A stretch of DNA of 64,000 nt from JABDPF01 sp037384065 (GCA_037384065.1 JARROJ010000011.1:36485-100484); one strand, 5' to 3'. Positions 25,101-34,859 are shown, numbered from the stretch's first letter. The notes: generated by a model not told the origin, from the letters alone. A program made the numbers and translations.

Positions 25101-25895
25101 TCAGCCGTACCGCCCCTCGATGTAATCGGCGGTTTCCTTGTGCGCCGGGGTGACGAACATCCGGGCGGTTTCGGCGTGCTCGACCACCTTGCCCATCAGC
25201 ATGAACACGCATTCCTCGCTGGCCCGGCGCGCCTGCGCCATGTTGTGCGTGACGATCAGGATCGTGTAGCGGCCGCGCAGGTCCCAGATCAGCTCCTCGA
25301 CCGCTTCCGTGCCCTTCGGGTCCAGCGCCGAGCAGGGTTCGTCCATCAGCAATACGCCGGGCTTGACCGGCAGCAGCCGGGCAATGCACAGCTTCTGCTG
25401 TTCCTCGAGCGACAGTTCGGTCGCCTTGCGGTCCAGCCGGTCCTTGACCGTGTCCCACAGCAGCACCGTCTGCAGGGCGTCCTCGACGATGTCGTCGTTC
25501 TCGCTCTTCGAGGTGCGCCGCCCCGCGTTGTGGATGCGGTGGCCGAACAGGACGTTGTCGCGAATCGAGATCGGCAGCGGATTCGGCCGCTGGAACACCA
25601 TGCCGATCTGCTTGCGGACCTGCACCAGCTCGACGTCCGGGTCGTAGATGTTTTCGCCGAGAACGTCGATCGTGCCGGTAATGCGCACGTAGCCGAGGCG
25701 CTCGTTGATCCGGTTCACGCTGCGCAGGAAGGTGCTCTTGCCGCAGCCGGACGGCCCGATCATCGAGGTGATGATCCCCTGCCGGATGTCCAGGTCGATA
25801 TCGAACAGGGCCTGGAACGTGCCGTACCAGAGGTTCAGGTCGCGGGTGCGGATGGCCAGCGATCCGTCCCGCCCGGGCGTGGTCGGCGGCGTCAT
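25101..25895 (-). CDS. PstB-like phosphate ABC transporter ATPase with degenerate signature motif
   Basis: A 264-residue ABC ATPase close to PstB. Walker A GPSGCGKS (47-54), Q-loop Gln102 in VFQRPNPLP, Walker B with Asp185-Glu186 and the switch His217 are all intact. The ABC signature, LSGGQ in normal PstB, reads LSLEE (161-165). The gene overlaps the preceding ATPase by ATGA, so two unlike ATPases are made together. Since the signature of one subunit completes the ATP site of the other, its loss should weaken only the site formed with the partner's Walker motifs. I chose ATG 25895; the frame upstream is non-coding. Confidence 0.87.
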   Translation of the reverse strand: MTPPTTPGRDGSLAIRTRDLNLWYGTFQALFDIDLDIRQGIITSMIGPSGCGKSTFLRSVNRINERLGYVRITGTIDVLGENIYDPDVELVQVRKQIGMVFQRPNPLPISIRDNVLFGHRIHNAGRRTSKSENDDIVEDALQTVLLWDTVKDRLDRKATELSLEEQQKLCIARLLPVKPGVLLMDEPCSALDPKGTEAVEELIWDLRGRYTILIVTHNMAQARRASEECVFMLMGKVVEHAETARMFVTPAHKETADYIEGRYG

Positions 25896-26637
25896 CCGAA
25901 TCGGCCCTCGACGTAGTCGCGGGTGCGCGGGTCCGCGACCTCGCCCGTGAACAGCTGTTCGGTCTCGGCCACTTCGACGCAGCGGCCGTCGAGGAAAAAC
26001 GCGGTTCGGTCGGCAAGGCGGCGGGCCTGCTGCACCAGGTTGGTGACCAGGATGATCGTGACCTCGCGCTTGAGTTCCTTGAGCACGTCCTCGATGCGCA
26101 TCGTCGTGACCGGGTCGACCGCGATCGAGAATTCGTCGAGCATCAGCAATTCCGGGTCCTGCGACAGCGCTCGGGCGATGGTCAGGCGCTGCTGCTGGCC
26201 GCCCGACAGCAGGCTGCCAAGGGAATCGAGCCGGTCCTTGACCTCGTCCCACAGCGCCGCGCGCTGCAGGCAGCGCTCGACGATCACGTCCAGTTCGGCC
26301 CGGTCTTTTTGGCCGGCCAGGCGCGGCGCCAGCGCCACGTTGTCGTAAACGGTCATTGGCAGGCCGACCGGCAGCGGAAACACCACGCCGATCCGGCGGC
26401 GCAAACCGTAGACGTTGCGCACCTTGTGCACGTCGACACCGTTGAAGGTGACGATCCCATCGACGTCCATCGACGGATCGAACAGGTCCATGCGGTTGAC
26501 GGCCTTGAGGAACGACGTCTTGCCGGCGTTGGCCGGCCCGATGATGCCGAAAATCTCGTTTTCCCGGACGTCGAAGCTGACGCCTTCGAGCGCGGTCGCG
26601 CCGCCGTAGCGGATCGCGAGGTCGCGGACGCCGAGCT

Positions 26638-26644
<7 letters not shown>
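25892..26644 (-). CDS. PstB-like ABC ATPase lacking Q-loop Gln and switch His
   Basis: A 250-residue ABC ATPase of the phosphate-import type. Walker A is GPANAGKT (36-43), Walker B ends in Asp170-Glu171 and the signature LSGGQ (146-150) is perfect. The Q-loop position is Pro90 (VVFPLPVG in place of VFQRPNP) and the switch histidine is replaced by Asn202 (LVTNLVQQ in place of VTHN). These defects are the mirror image of those in the downstream ATPase. The gene overlaps pstA by 7 bases and the next ATPase by 4. It probably pairs with that ATPase under PstC-PstA rather than forming a homodimer. Confidence 0.85.
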
Positions 26645-27507
<863 letters not shown>

Positions 27508-27517
27508 ATCGGATCCT

Positions 27518-28453
27518 CTATCCCTTGCGCACGCCGCGGACCACGAGGTCTGCCGCCAGGTTGATGATGAAGGTGATCACGAACAGGAAAATGCCGATCG
27601 TGAACAGCGCCTGGTAGTGGTCCGATCCGGCCGCGGTTTCACCGAGCTCGGCCGCGATGGTCGCGGTCAGCGCGCGGACCGAGTCGAAAACGCTGGTCGG
27701 GATGTTGATCGAATGGCCGGTGGCCATCAGCACGGCCATGGTTTCCCCGAACCCCCGGCCGACGCCGAGCAGCACGGCGCCCAGCAGGCCGTTCTTGGCG
27801 GCCGGCAGCACCACTTTCCAGATCACCTGCCAGCGGGTCGCGCCCATCGCCTCGGCGGCCTCGCGGTAGCGGTCCGGCACGGCCTTCAGCGCGTCCTCGG
27901 CGATCGAGGTCATGATCGGGGCCGCCATCAGGCCCAGAATCACGCCGGCGTTGAGCACGTTGAGCCCGACCGGGACGTTGAAGGTCTCGATGATGATCGG
28001 GTTCATGATCGCCAGGCCGATGAAGCCCCAGACCACGGACGGGATCGCGGCCAGCAGTTCCACGGTGATCTTCAGGAACTCGCGGGTTTTGCCGGAAGCG
28101 AACTCGGCGATGAAGATCGCGGCGCCGAGCGAAAACGGAATCGCGATCAGCATCGCCAGGCCGGTGACGCTGGCCGTACCGGCGATCAGCGCCAGGATGC
28201 CGTAGGTTTCCTTCGTCTCGGAGGTCGGGCGCCAGTTCGGGGAAAAGAAGAACTCGCGGAAATCGAACGCGCCGGCCAGAAAGCCGAAGCCCTCGCGGCT
28301 GATGAACACGAAGATCCCGATAATGAAGACGATCGCGGAGATGCCGCCGATGAAAACCAGAACCTGGACGGCCTTGTCGATGTACCAGTCGCGGTTCAGC
28401 CGGTCGAAGTCGGCATCCGCGGCGCGGTTCGCGCCGCCGGTCGGCGTCGGCAT
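27518..28453 (-). CDS. pstC: Phosphate ABC transporter permease PstC
   Basis: A 311-residue permease. A first helix (VLVFIGGISAIVFIIGIFVFI) is followed by a loop with FSPNWRPTSETKETYGILALIAGT and the coupling loop AVPDRYREAAEAMGATRWQVIWKVVLPAA, then GVGRGFGETMAVLMATG, all typical of PstC. I chose ATG 28453, which gives the normal length and lies 4 bases after the phoU-like gene; a longer reading upstream is not supported. It pairs with PstA. Confidence 0.93.
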   Translation of the reverse strand: MPTPTGGANRAADADFDRLNRDWYIDKAVQVLVFIGGISAIVFIIGIFVFISREGFGFLAGAFDFREFFFSPNWRPTSETKETYGILALIAGTASVTGLAMLIAIPFSLGAAIFIAEFASGKTREFLKITVELLAAIPSVVWGFIGLAIMNPIIIETFNVPVGLNVLNAGVILGLMAAPIMTSIAEDALKAVPDRYREAAEAMGATRWQVIWKVVLPAAKNGLLGAVLLGVGRGFGETMAVLMATGHSINIPTSVFDSVRALTATIAAELGETAAGSDHYQALFTIGIFLFVITFIINLAADLVVRGVRKG

Positions 28454-28457
28454 CGGT

Positions 28458-29516
28458 TCAGTCCCCCGACTCGGATCCTGCCAGCAGGTCGACCAGGCCG
28501 CTGATGCGCTCGCCCAGGTCACGGTACTGGCCGGTGAAGTCGTCACCGGTCGGAACCGGCCAGTTCAGCGCCGAGGTGTGAAACGGCACCCGCTCGATGT
28601 AGTCCGAGTACGGACCGTTCAAGGCGATGATGATCTCGAAATTCGACAGGTCGTGCTCCAGCGCTTCCAGAGGCTCCGTCTTCAGGTCCTCGTCCGGCAG
28701 CCCGGCGGTGGACAGGAAGGTCACCAGGTCGGCGGCGGGCGCCTGGCCGCGGCCGGGCGTTGCGGCGGTGAACTCGACCGTGTGCGGGAAGTTGTGGCGA
28801 CCGATCGCGGTGGCCAGCTGGGCCAGGTGCGAGCCGGCGCGGTCCAGGAACAGGATCCGGTAGACCTTGGGCAGCTTGTCGATGCCGCGAACCGCGAACA
28901 CCGTCTGGTCACAGATGTTCTTGGACTGGTCGGCCACGCGCTTGAGGACGGCCAGGATGCCGAAAATGACCATCCGGTTGTTGCGGTTCAGCGCGGGGTC
29001 CTTTTCGAACAGGTCGTCGTAGATCGCATCCATGCGGGCGTCCAGCCGCTTGGCCGCCTGCATCAGCGCGATCGCGCGCTCGGCATTGCCGTCGCGGAAG
29101 GCCTTGCGCGCGTCGTGCAGGATCTCGATCGCGGTGTCGGTCGCATCGTCGATGCGCTGCTCGAACTTCTCCGGCAACGGTTTGTCGAGCTGCAGCGCCT
29201 CGCGGCAGATGGTCACTGCATAGTCGCCGATGCGTTCGAGGATTACGTTGATCCGGATCGTCGAGGCCATCTCGCGCAGCGCACCGGCGCCGGGCAGGTA
29301 GCGCGCGATGAAGCGGTGGCACAAGCGGTCGCAACGACGCGATGCGCGGTTGATCGGATGGTCGCCGAGGATGATGCGGTAGGCCAGCTCCGGGTCCCGC
29401 AGGACCAGGGTCTTCTTGGCCTCGCGCAGCGCGTTTTCGACGTCGTCGCCGATCTTCCACACCCAGTCACGGATGGCGTTCAGATCGGCTTCCATGCGTT
29501 GTTCAAGGTGGCTCAT
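28458..29516 (-). CDS. PhoU-domain protein fused to a degenerate low-molecular-weight-phosphatase-like domain
   Basis: A 352-residue protein. Residues about 8-212 are two PhoU helical repeats, with RINVILERIGDYAVTICREA and the matching GILAVLKRVADQSKNICDQ helices. Residues about 218-325 have the fold signature of low-molecular-weight phosphatases/arsenate reductases (hydrophobic strand YRILFL at the start; FEIIIALN and SALNWPVP near the end). The catalytic loop CxxNxxRS is replaced by DRAGSH around Asp225, so the nucleophilic Cys and the Arg are missing. It lies between pstS and pstC and probably restrains the Pst system when phosphate is ample, with the extra domain as a ligand or partner sensor. 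Confidence 0.82.
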   Translation of the reverse strand: MSHLEQRMEADLNAIRDWVWKIGDDVENALREAKKTLVLRDPELAYRIILGDHPINRASRRCDRLCHRFIARYLPGAGALREMASTIRINVILERIGDYAVTICREALQLDKPLPEKFEQRIDDATDTAIEILHDARKAFRDGNAERAIALMQAAKRLDARMDAIYDDLFEKDPALNRNNRMVIFGILAVLKRVADQSKNICDQTVFAVRGIDKLPKVYRILFLDRAGSHLAQLATAIGRHNFPHTVEFTAATPGRGQAPAADLVTFLSTAGLPDEDLKTEPLEALEHDLSNFEIIIALNGPYSDYIERVPFHTSALNWPVPTGDDFTGQYRDLGERISGLVDLLAGSESGD

Positions 29517-29555
29517 GCTCGATCCTCACAATGTTTCGCGGGCTGCCCCGGCGCG

Positions 29556-30437
29556 TCAGCCACAGTCGACCGGGGTGGCTGGCGCGTAACCCTTGTTCTC
29601 GATGATGCACTGGCCCTCGTCGGACTTGATCCAGTTCAGATACGCGCCGACGATGCCGGTCGGCTCGCCGTTGGTGTACATGAACAGCGGCCGCGCAATC
29701 GGGTAACTGCCGTCGACCGCGCTCCTGATGCTCGGGGCCGTGCACGCGCCGCCTGTTTCTTGCGCCACGCAGGCCATTTTGACATGGTCGGTGGCGTAGG
29801 CCAGGCCGCTGTAGCCGATCGCACAGGGCGTTTTCTCGACCAGGTCGACGACGTCCTTCGAACCGTGCATGTCGCGCGTGCCGAGCCGGAAATCGCCTTT
29901 TCCGAGCACGGAATCGCGAAAGTAGGCGTAAGTCCCGGAGTTGTTCTGGCGGCTCACCACGACGATCTCCTGGTTCTGACAACCCGGCACCTCGACGCCG
30001 AGGTCGGTCCAGTGGGTGATCTCGCCGCCGTCGCCGTACACGCCGGCCAACTGCTCGATGCTGATCTCGTCCAGCGGATTGTCGGCGTGTAAAAACACGG
30101 CCAGCGCGTCGTAGCCGACAACATGTTGCAACGGGTGCTGGCCGTTGTCCTCGGCCAGTTTGAGCTCCTTGTCCTTGATGGCGCGGCTGGCGTTGGCGAT
30201 GTCCACCGTCCCGTTGATCAGGGCGGCGATGCCGGTGCCCGAGCCGCCGCCGCTGACGGCGACCACGACGTTCGGGTTGACCTTCTGGTAAGCCTCGGCC
30301 CAGGCTTGCGCGACGTTGACCAGGGTGTCCGAACCCTTGTTCTGGATGACCTGCCGGCGTTCTCCGCCACCGCAGGACATCAACACGGCGGTGACGAGGG
30401 CGAGCAGGATGACGAGTGCTGTACGGCGGGTGGACAT
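29556..30437 (-). CDS. pstS: Phosphate-binding lipoprotein PstS
   Basis: A 293-residue substrate-binding protein of the PstS family. The signal peptide ends in a lipobox (LVTAVLMSCGGG, Cys about 22), so it is a lipoprotein rather than a free periplasmic protein. Phosphate-contact segments are visible as QNKGSDTLVN, AVSGGGSGTGIAALINGTVDIANASR and SRQNNSGTYAYF. I chose ATG 30437, preceded by a GGAGT ribosome site on the minus strand; the 36 residues further upstream have no signal character. It opens the pst part of the island, 122 bases after the Na/Pi cotransporter gene. Confidence 0.92.
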   Translation of the reverse strand: MSTRRTALVILLALVTAVLMSCGGGERRQVIQNKGSDTLVNVAQAWAEAYQKVNPNVVVAVSGGGSGTGIAALINGTVDIANASRAIKDKELKLAEDNGQHPLQHVVGYDALAVFLHADNPLDEISIEQLAGVYGDGGEITHWTDLGVEVPGCQNQEIVVVSRQNNSGTYAYFRDSVLGKGDFRLGTRDMHGSKDVVDLVEKTPCAIGYSGLAYATDHVKMACVAQETGGACTAPSIRSAVDGSYPIARPLFMYTNGEPTGIVGAYLNWIKSDEGQCIIENKGYAPATPVDCG

Positions 30438-30551
30438 GTCGGACTCCAGTCGGGTGAGGACGCAATCGGATCGGGCGATGCGCCAATTATGACAAGTTCG
30501 CGGCAAAGCGGTAGCGGCGACCGGCGGATGCTTGTCCGACATCAAGCCGAG

Positions 30552-30569
30552 GCAGAATTTTACTTCTGC
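30552..30569 (-). repeat. Inverted repeat at the stop codon of the Na/Pi cotransporter gene
   Basis: GCAGAA and TTCTGC form perfect 6-base arms around a 6-base loop that includes the TAA stop (30560-30562). In RNA it could form a small hairpin between the cotransporter gene and pstS. No T-run follows on the transcribed strand, so it is not a standard terminator; RNA processing or chance are equally possible. Confidence 0.35.
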
Positions 30570-32218
30570 GTCTCGGCGATGCGTCGCGCGATCGCGAACA
30601 CACTCTCGAAAATCTCCATGACCTCCATTTCACGCACGAAGGTGTTCAGCCGGTTCGGTTCGTCAGCGGTCAACCGCTCGAGACCGTACTCGGTCAGGTC
30701 GCGGGACAGGCGGTTGAAATCCTTGCGCCGCTTGCGCACGTCCCTGGCCAGCGCGGCGTCCTGCGCGGTGACGGCCTTGATGGCATCGGATACGTTCGTC
30801 ACGACGAACTGGTGGTAGTCATTGAGCACGGCCGCGGTCTGTGGCGATACCGTGACCTCCTCGTCGATGCGTTTGCGCGCCGAGGTCACCAGGCCGGTCG
30901 CGATGCGGTCGCCGATCTGTTCCAGCGCATTGGCGACCTGGACCAACTGCACCAGCTCGATCGATTGGCGCTCGGACAGGTTGGCCAGGCTGATGCGCCC
31001 CAGGTAATCGATGATGCCGATATGCAGGGCATCCACCACCTTGTCCATGGCGGCGACCCGCTCGAGGTCCTGGCGCGTACCGGTAACGGCGGCGGGCATG
31101 ATCTCCTTCACCATGCGCCGAACGCGTTTGCCCAGCCGGCGGAGTTCCGAGCGTACGGCTTCGAGCGCGATCGAGGGCGTGTCGAGCAGGTCGGGGTCGA
31201 GATGCTTGGGCAACAGGGCCTTTTCCGGCTTGATCGGCCGGTCGGGAACCAGCCATTCCACCAGGCGCGCGATCTGACTGGTGAAGCCGACGAACAGAAC
31301 GGCGTTGGCCACGTTGAAGAACGTATGGATATTGGCGATCTGGCGCGGCATTTCGGCCGCGACGCGTTCGGCGCCGGCCAGGCCGCTCGCGGTGGGCGAG
31401 AGCCATCGGGCGAGTTCCGCGAGCTGTGGAATGAAGCCGATCCACAGCAGTACTCCGGCCACGTTGAACAGCGTGTGAACCACCGCGGCGCGGACCGCTT
31501 CACGCGGCTTGCCGATACTCGCCAGCGCGGCGGTGACGCAGGTGCCGATGTTGGCGCCGAGCGCGATGGCGATCGCGGCCTCGAGATTGATCAGCCCCTG
31601 GGAGGCGAGCACGATGAGGATTCCGGTGGTGGCCGCCGACGCCTGGATGATGGCGGTGAACGCGGCGCCGATGGCGGCGCCCAGCAAGGGATTCTGCATC
31701 GTCACCATGAACTCGATGAACGGCTCGTAGCTGCGCAGCGGCGCCAGTCCGGCGCTCATGACGCCCATGCCGTAAAACAGCAGCCCGAGGCCGAGCAGTC
31801 CGTAACCCGCCTGGCGCCAGGAATTCGTTCGCGCGGCGTAGGCCGTCAGCAGACCGATGGCGATGATCGGCAGCGCCAGCTGGGTGACCTTGAAGGCCAG
31901 GATCTGCGCGGTGATCGTGGTGCCGATATTCGCGCCGATGATGACCGAAACGCTCTGCGACATCGACATCAGCCCGGCCGAGATGAAGCCGACCAGCAAC
32001 ACCGTGGTGACGGACGAGGACTGCATCAGCGCCGTCACGAACGCCCCGGTGCCGACGCCGACGAAGCGGTTGCGGGTCAGCCGGCCGAGAACGTCCTTCA
32101 TGTAGTCGCCGGCGGCTGTTTTCAGCGCCTTCGTCATCACGTCCATGCCGAACAGGAACAGCGCCAGCCCGCCGAACAGGCCCGACCACAAATCGAAGCT
32201 GGCGAACGGGTTAGTCAT
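30560..32218 (-). CDS. Na+/phosphate cotransporter family protein (NptA/YjbB type)
   Basis: A 552-residue protein. The N-terminal half (about 1-330) is the PNaS (SLC34-like) transporter with its two inverted-repeat signatures, ALMQSSSVTTVLLVG and AIIQASAATTGILIV. The C-terminal part (about 350-545) is a cytoplasmic PhoU-like helical domain with ALEQIGDRIATGLV. Such proteins move phosphate with sodium, in either direction. The gene overlaps the stop of the universal-stress gene by 8 bases and precedes pstS, so it belongs to the phosphate island. Confidence 0.9.
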   Translation of the reverse strand: MTNPFASFDLWSGLFGGLALFLFGMDVMTKALKTAAGDYMKDVLGRLTRNRFVGVGTGAFVTALMQSSSVTTVLLVGFISAGLMSMSQSVSVIIGANIGTTITAQILAFKVTQLALPIIAIGLLTAYAARTNSWRQAGYGLLGLGLLFYGMGVMSAGLAPLRSYEPFIEFMVTMQNPLLGAAIGAAFTAIIQASAATTGILIVLASQGLINLEAAIAIALGANIGTCVTAALASIGKPREAVRAAVVHTLFNVAGVLLWIGFIPQLAELARWLSPTASGLAGAERVAAEMPRQIANIHTFFNVANAVLFVGFTSQIARLVEWLVPDRPIKPEKALLPKHLDPDLLDTPSIALEAVRSELRRLGKRVRRMVKEIMPAAVTGTRQDLERVAAMDKVVDALHIGIIDYLGRISLANLSERQSIELVQLVQVANALEQIGDRIATGLVTSARKRIDEEVTVSPQTAAVLNDYHQFVVTNVSDAIKAVTAQDAALARDVRKRRKDFNRLSRDLTEYGLERLTADEPNRLNTFVREMEVMEIFESVFAIARRIAETQK

Positions 32219-32822
32219 CGACGTCGTGCGCGACCTCCGGGTGCTCGATGCCGAGAATCTTGCGCAGCTTCTTTTCGTCCTTGCGCAGGCGCTTCTCCCG
32301 GCGCTTGCGGGCTTTCTTGTCGAGCTTGCCGAACTCGTCCGACTTCACCACGACGACGGGCATCGGCGCCAGTTCGACGACGCGCTCGGAGGTCGAGCCG
32401 ATGAGCCGGTGCGGCAGGCCGGTCTGGCCGCGGCTGCCGACTACCACGAGCCCGGCCTCGAGCAGTTCGGCCACTTCCACGATCCGCGTCGGCGGCAGGC
32501 CCGGCACGAAATACGGGGCCAGTTCCGTCAGGTGGCCGAACGTGGGATGGCGCTCCACGAAGCGCTCGAGGAACTCGGCCATCATCGACTCGGCGACCGC
32601 GTGCATCGGCCGGAACAGCGAGTCCGGCGTTTTGCGGTAGAAGCCGGGGCTGGCGGCGGGGTCGTGCACGACATGCAGCAGGACCAGTTCCGCCGCGCGG
32701 CACTCGGCGTAGCGACAGGCCCACAACAGGGCCGCATGCGCGTCTTCCGAGAAGTCGATCGCGACGACGATGCGAGCGGTTACCGCGGCCGGGTCCCGTG
32801 CGGTTTCGCCGGCAGCGTTCAT
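32211..32822 (-). CDS. Universal stress protein (UspA family) with basic C-terminal tail
   Basis: A 203-residue protein with one Usp domain (about 16-162): the start RIVVAIDFSEDAHAALLWA and the nucleotide-binding end VVVGSRGQTGLPHRLIGSTSERVVELAPMPVVVVK, with G-2x-G-9x-G-S/T intact, so ATP binding is likely. The last 40 residues form a strongly basic, probably helical tail (KKARKRREKRLRKDEKK), unusual for the family; it may bind nucleic acid, acidic lipid or a partner. The ATG at 32822 has a near-perfect ribosome site (AAGGAGGTGA). It sits between the PiT and Na/Pi genes and overlaps the latter. Confidence 0.87.
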   Translation of the reverse strand: MNAAGETARDPAAVTARIVVAIDFSEDAHAALLWACRYAECRAAELVLLHVVHDPAASPGFYRKTPDSLFRPMHAVAESMMAEFLERFVERHPTFGHLTELAPYFVPGLPPTRIVEVAELLEAGLVVVGSRGQTGLPHRLIGSTSERVVELAPMPVVVVKSDEFGKLDKKARKRREKRLRKDEKKLRKILGIEHPEVAHDVDD

Positions 32823-32857
32823 GGTGTCACCTCCTTCGACCGGGCCGCTTCGGCGCG

Positions 32858-34123
32858 TCAGCTGAACATGCCCTTCAGGGTGAAGAAGAACAACGCCGCG
32901 AGGATGCCGCCGACCGGCAGCGTGATGACCCAGGAGACCACGATGCCGCCGATCACGCGCAGGTCGATCGCGCCGACGCCGCGCGCCAGGCCGACGCCGA
33001 TTACCGCGCCGACCGCGATATGGGTGGTGGAAACGGGCAGCCCCGTGCGCGAGGCGAGCACCACGGTCGCGGCGGCCGCCAGCGTCGCGCAGAAACCGCG
33101 GCTCGGCGTGAGTTGCGTGATCCGCGTGCCGATGGTCTGCATCACCCGGTAGCCGAGCGTGGCGAGGCCGATGACGATGCCGGCGCCACCCATGATCAGG
33201 ATCCACAGCGGCAGCGCGGATTGCTGCGCCACCTCGCCGCCCGACTTGACGATGCTGGCCACGGCGGCCAGCGGTCCGATGCCGTTGGCGACGTCGTTCG
33301 AGCCGTGCGCGAAGGCCATCGCGCAGGCCGTGAAGATCATCATCGGGACGAAGACCTTCTCGACGCTCGCGAAGTGGTAATCACGATCGGCTTCGCGGTC
33401 GACCTGCACCTTGCGGATCAGCCACCAGCCGATTGCCGCCACCAGCAGGCCGAAGACGACGGCCGACAGGAAGCTCTGGTTGATCGTCAGTTCGAGGTTC
33501 AGGTGCTTGAGGCCCTTGAACATCGTGACCAGCGAGATGATGAACCCGACCAGGAACACGTAGGCCGGCGCCCAGCGCTTGGCGGCCTGGAACGGCTGCT
33601 CGGTGTTCAGGATCAGCTTGCGGATGCTCATCATCAGCAGGTAGGCGAGAAAGCCGCCGAGCATCGGCGAGACGATCCAGCTGGCTGCGATCTGGGTGAT
33701 CTTGCCCCACTGGACCGCTTCCGTGCCGATCCCGGCCAGTGCGAAACCGACCAGCGCGCCGACGATCGAGTGCGTGGTCGATACCGGCCAGCCGCGCGAC
33801 GAGGCGATCATCAGCCAGACCGCTGCGGCCAGCAGCGCCGCGAGCATGCCGAAGACGAGAATCTCGGGCTGCCCGACGATGGCCGTCGGGTCGACGATCC
33901 CCTTGCGGATGGTCGAGGTGACGTTGCCGCCGGCGATGAAGGCGCCGGCGAACTCGAAGATCGCGGCGATGACGATGGCCTGTTTGACCGTGATGGCGCC
34001 GGAACCGACCGACGTGCCCATCGCGTTGGCGACATCGTTGGCGCCGATGCCCCAGGTCATGTAGAAGCCGAAAACGATGGCCAGAACCAGGAACACGGTT
34101 CCGTATGTGGCGATAATTTCCAT
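32858..34123 (-). CDS. Inorganic phosphate transporter, PiT family
   Basis: A 421-residue polytopic permease with the two repeated PiT signatures, WGIGANDVANAMGTSVGSGA near the N-terminus and AFAHGSNDVANGIGPLAAV in the second half, plus paired GWPVSTTHSIVGA and GLPVSTTHIAVGA loops. This is the low-affinity, constitutive type of phosphate (or metal-phosphate) uptake. I chose ATG 34123, preceded by GGAGGGG. It follows the DUF47 gene by 11 bases; DUF47-pit pairs are very common and the DUF47 protein is thought to control the permease. Confidence 0.93.
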   Translation of the reverse strand: MEIIATYGTVFLVLAIVFGFYMTWGIGANDVANAMGTSVGSGAITVKQAIVIAAIFEFAGAFIAGGNVTSTIRKGIVDPTAIVGQPEILVFGMLAALLAAAVWLMIASSRGWPVSTTHSIVGALVGFALAGIGTEAVQWGKITQIAASWIVSPMLGGFLAYLLMMSIRKLILNTEQPFQAAKRWAPAYVFLVGFIISLVTMFKGLKHLNLELTINQSFLSAVVFGLLVAAIGWWLIRKVQVDREADRDYHFASVEKVFVPMMIFTACAMAFAHGSNDVANGIGPLAAVASIVKSGGEVAQQSALPLWILIMGGAGIVIGLATLGYRVMQTIGTRITQLTPSRGFCATLAAAATVVLASRTGLPVSTTHIAVGAVIGVGLARGVGAIDLRVIGGIVVSWVITLPVGGILAALFFFTLKGMFS

Positions 34124-34134
34124 GGTCCCCTCCG

Positions 34135-34815
34135 CTACTTGGCGATCAGCAGGCGCAGATGATCGCCGACTTTCTCGGCGTAGTCCGCGAGATCGCCGAC
34201 CCATTCGATGATCTGGTACCACATCATCACGGACACCGGATCGAGTTCGCTTTCATGGTCGAACAGCGCGCGGGCCAGCTTGATGCCGAGCTCGTCGGTC
34301 TCGTCCTCGATGCGGTTCAGCTCGACCAGCATCTCGTCGACCCGGTCGACCTCGCGGCCGCGAAAACCGATCGCCAGCAACTCGTCGAGCTCGTCGATCA
34401 CCGACGCGGCGTGGTTCACCGTATCGATGCAGCGCACCGTGAGCTCGGTGAGCGGCTCGCGCAGGAACTCCGGGATCGTCATGCGTCGCTCGATCAACAG
34501 CCCGGCGATATCCTGTGCCGTGTTGGCGATGGTGTCCTGCAGTTGCAGCACCTCGAGCAGATCGCGCCGGTCGACCGGCATGAACAGGCTCTTGGGCAGG
34601 TGAGCGCGCAGTTCGTGCTTGATGCGGTCGGCCTCGGCTTCCTGCGCGAAGATGCGGTCCTTGTGGTCCTCCACCCGCGGCTGATCACCGGCCACCAGGG
34701 CGTCGATCAGGGGCTGGACTTCGCGGGCGCACTCCACGACGGCCCGCATGTGCTGCTGCAGTGCCGTGAACGGAGACTGCCCGAACAGCTTGGAAAATGT
34801 CGTTCCGCCGGACAT
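34135..34815 (-). CDS. DUF47 (TIGR00153) PhoU-like accessory protein of PiT transporter
   Basis: A 226-residue all-helical protein related to PhoU. Family stretches are KLFGQSPFTALQQHMRAV, the metal-binding-like EAEADRIKHELRAHL, RRDLLEVLQLQDTIANTAQDIAG and the end DLADYAEKVGDHLRLLIAK. The start has a strong AAGGAGGA ribosome site. As the first gene of the ten-gene phosphate cluster it probably modulates the PiT permease encoded directly downstream. A perfect palindrome lies 26 bases upstream of its start. Confidence 0.9.
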   Translation of the reverse strand: MSGGTTFSKLFGQSPFTALQQHMRAVVECAREVQPLIDALVAGDQPRVEDHKDRIFAQEAEADRIKHELRAHLPKSLFMPVDRRDLLEVLQLQDTIANTAQDIAGLLIERRMTIPEFLREPLTELTVRCIDTVNHAASVIDELDELLAIGFRGREVDRVDEMLVELNRIEDETDELGIKLARALFDHESELDPVSVMMWYQIIEWVGDLADYAEKVGDHLRLLIAK

Positions 34816-34841
34816 GGCTGGTCCTCCTTCGAACGCGTTGT

Positions 34842-34859
34842 GTGACAGTGTGGTGTCAC
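34842..34859 (-). promoter_or_regulatory. Palindrome upstream of the phosphate island, Pho-box-like spacing
   Basis: The sequence GTGACAGTGTGGTGTCAC is a perfect 6-base inverted repeat (GTGACA/TGTCAC) with a 6-base spacer. On the minus strand it also reads as two 7-mers, GTGACAC and CTGTCAC, whose starts are 11 bases apart, the period of a Pho box; the second matches the Pho-box half-site, the first differs at two positions. It lies only 26 bases upstream of the DUF47 ATG, so it may instead be a repressor operator or a leader hairpin. Confidence 0.4.

Noticed and set aside
30480..30510. Possible Pho box (TTGTCATAATT...) in front of pstS on the minus strand
   Set aside because: Only one half-site is near consensus; the second 7-mer matches only at its last three positions and no -35 fits the CATAAT.
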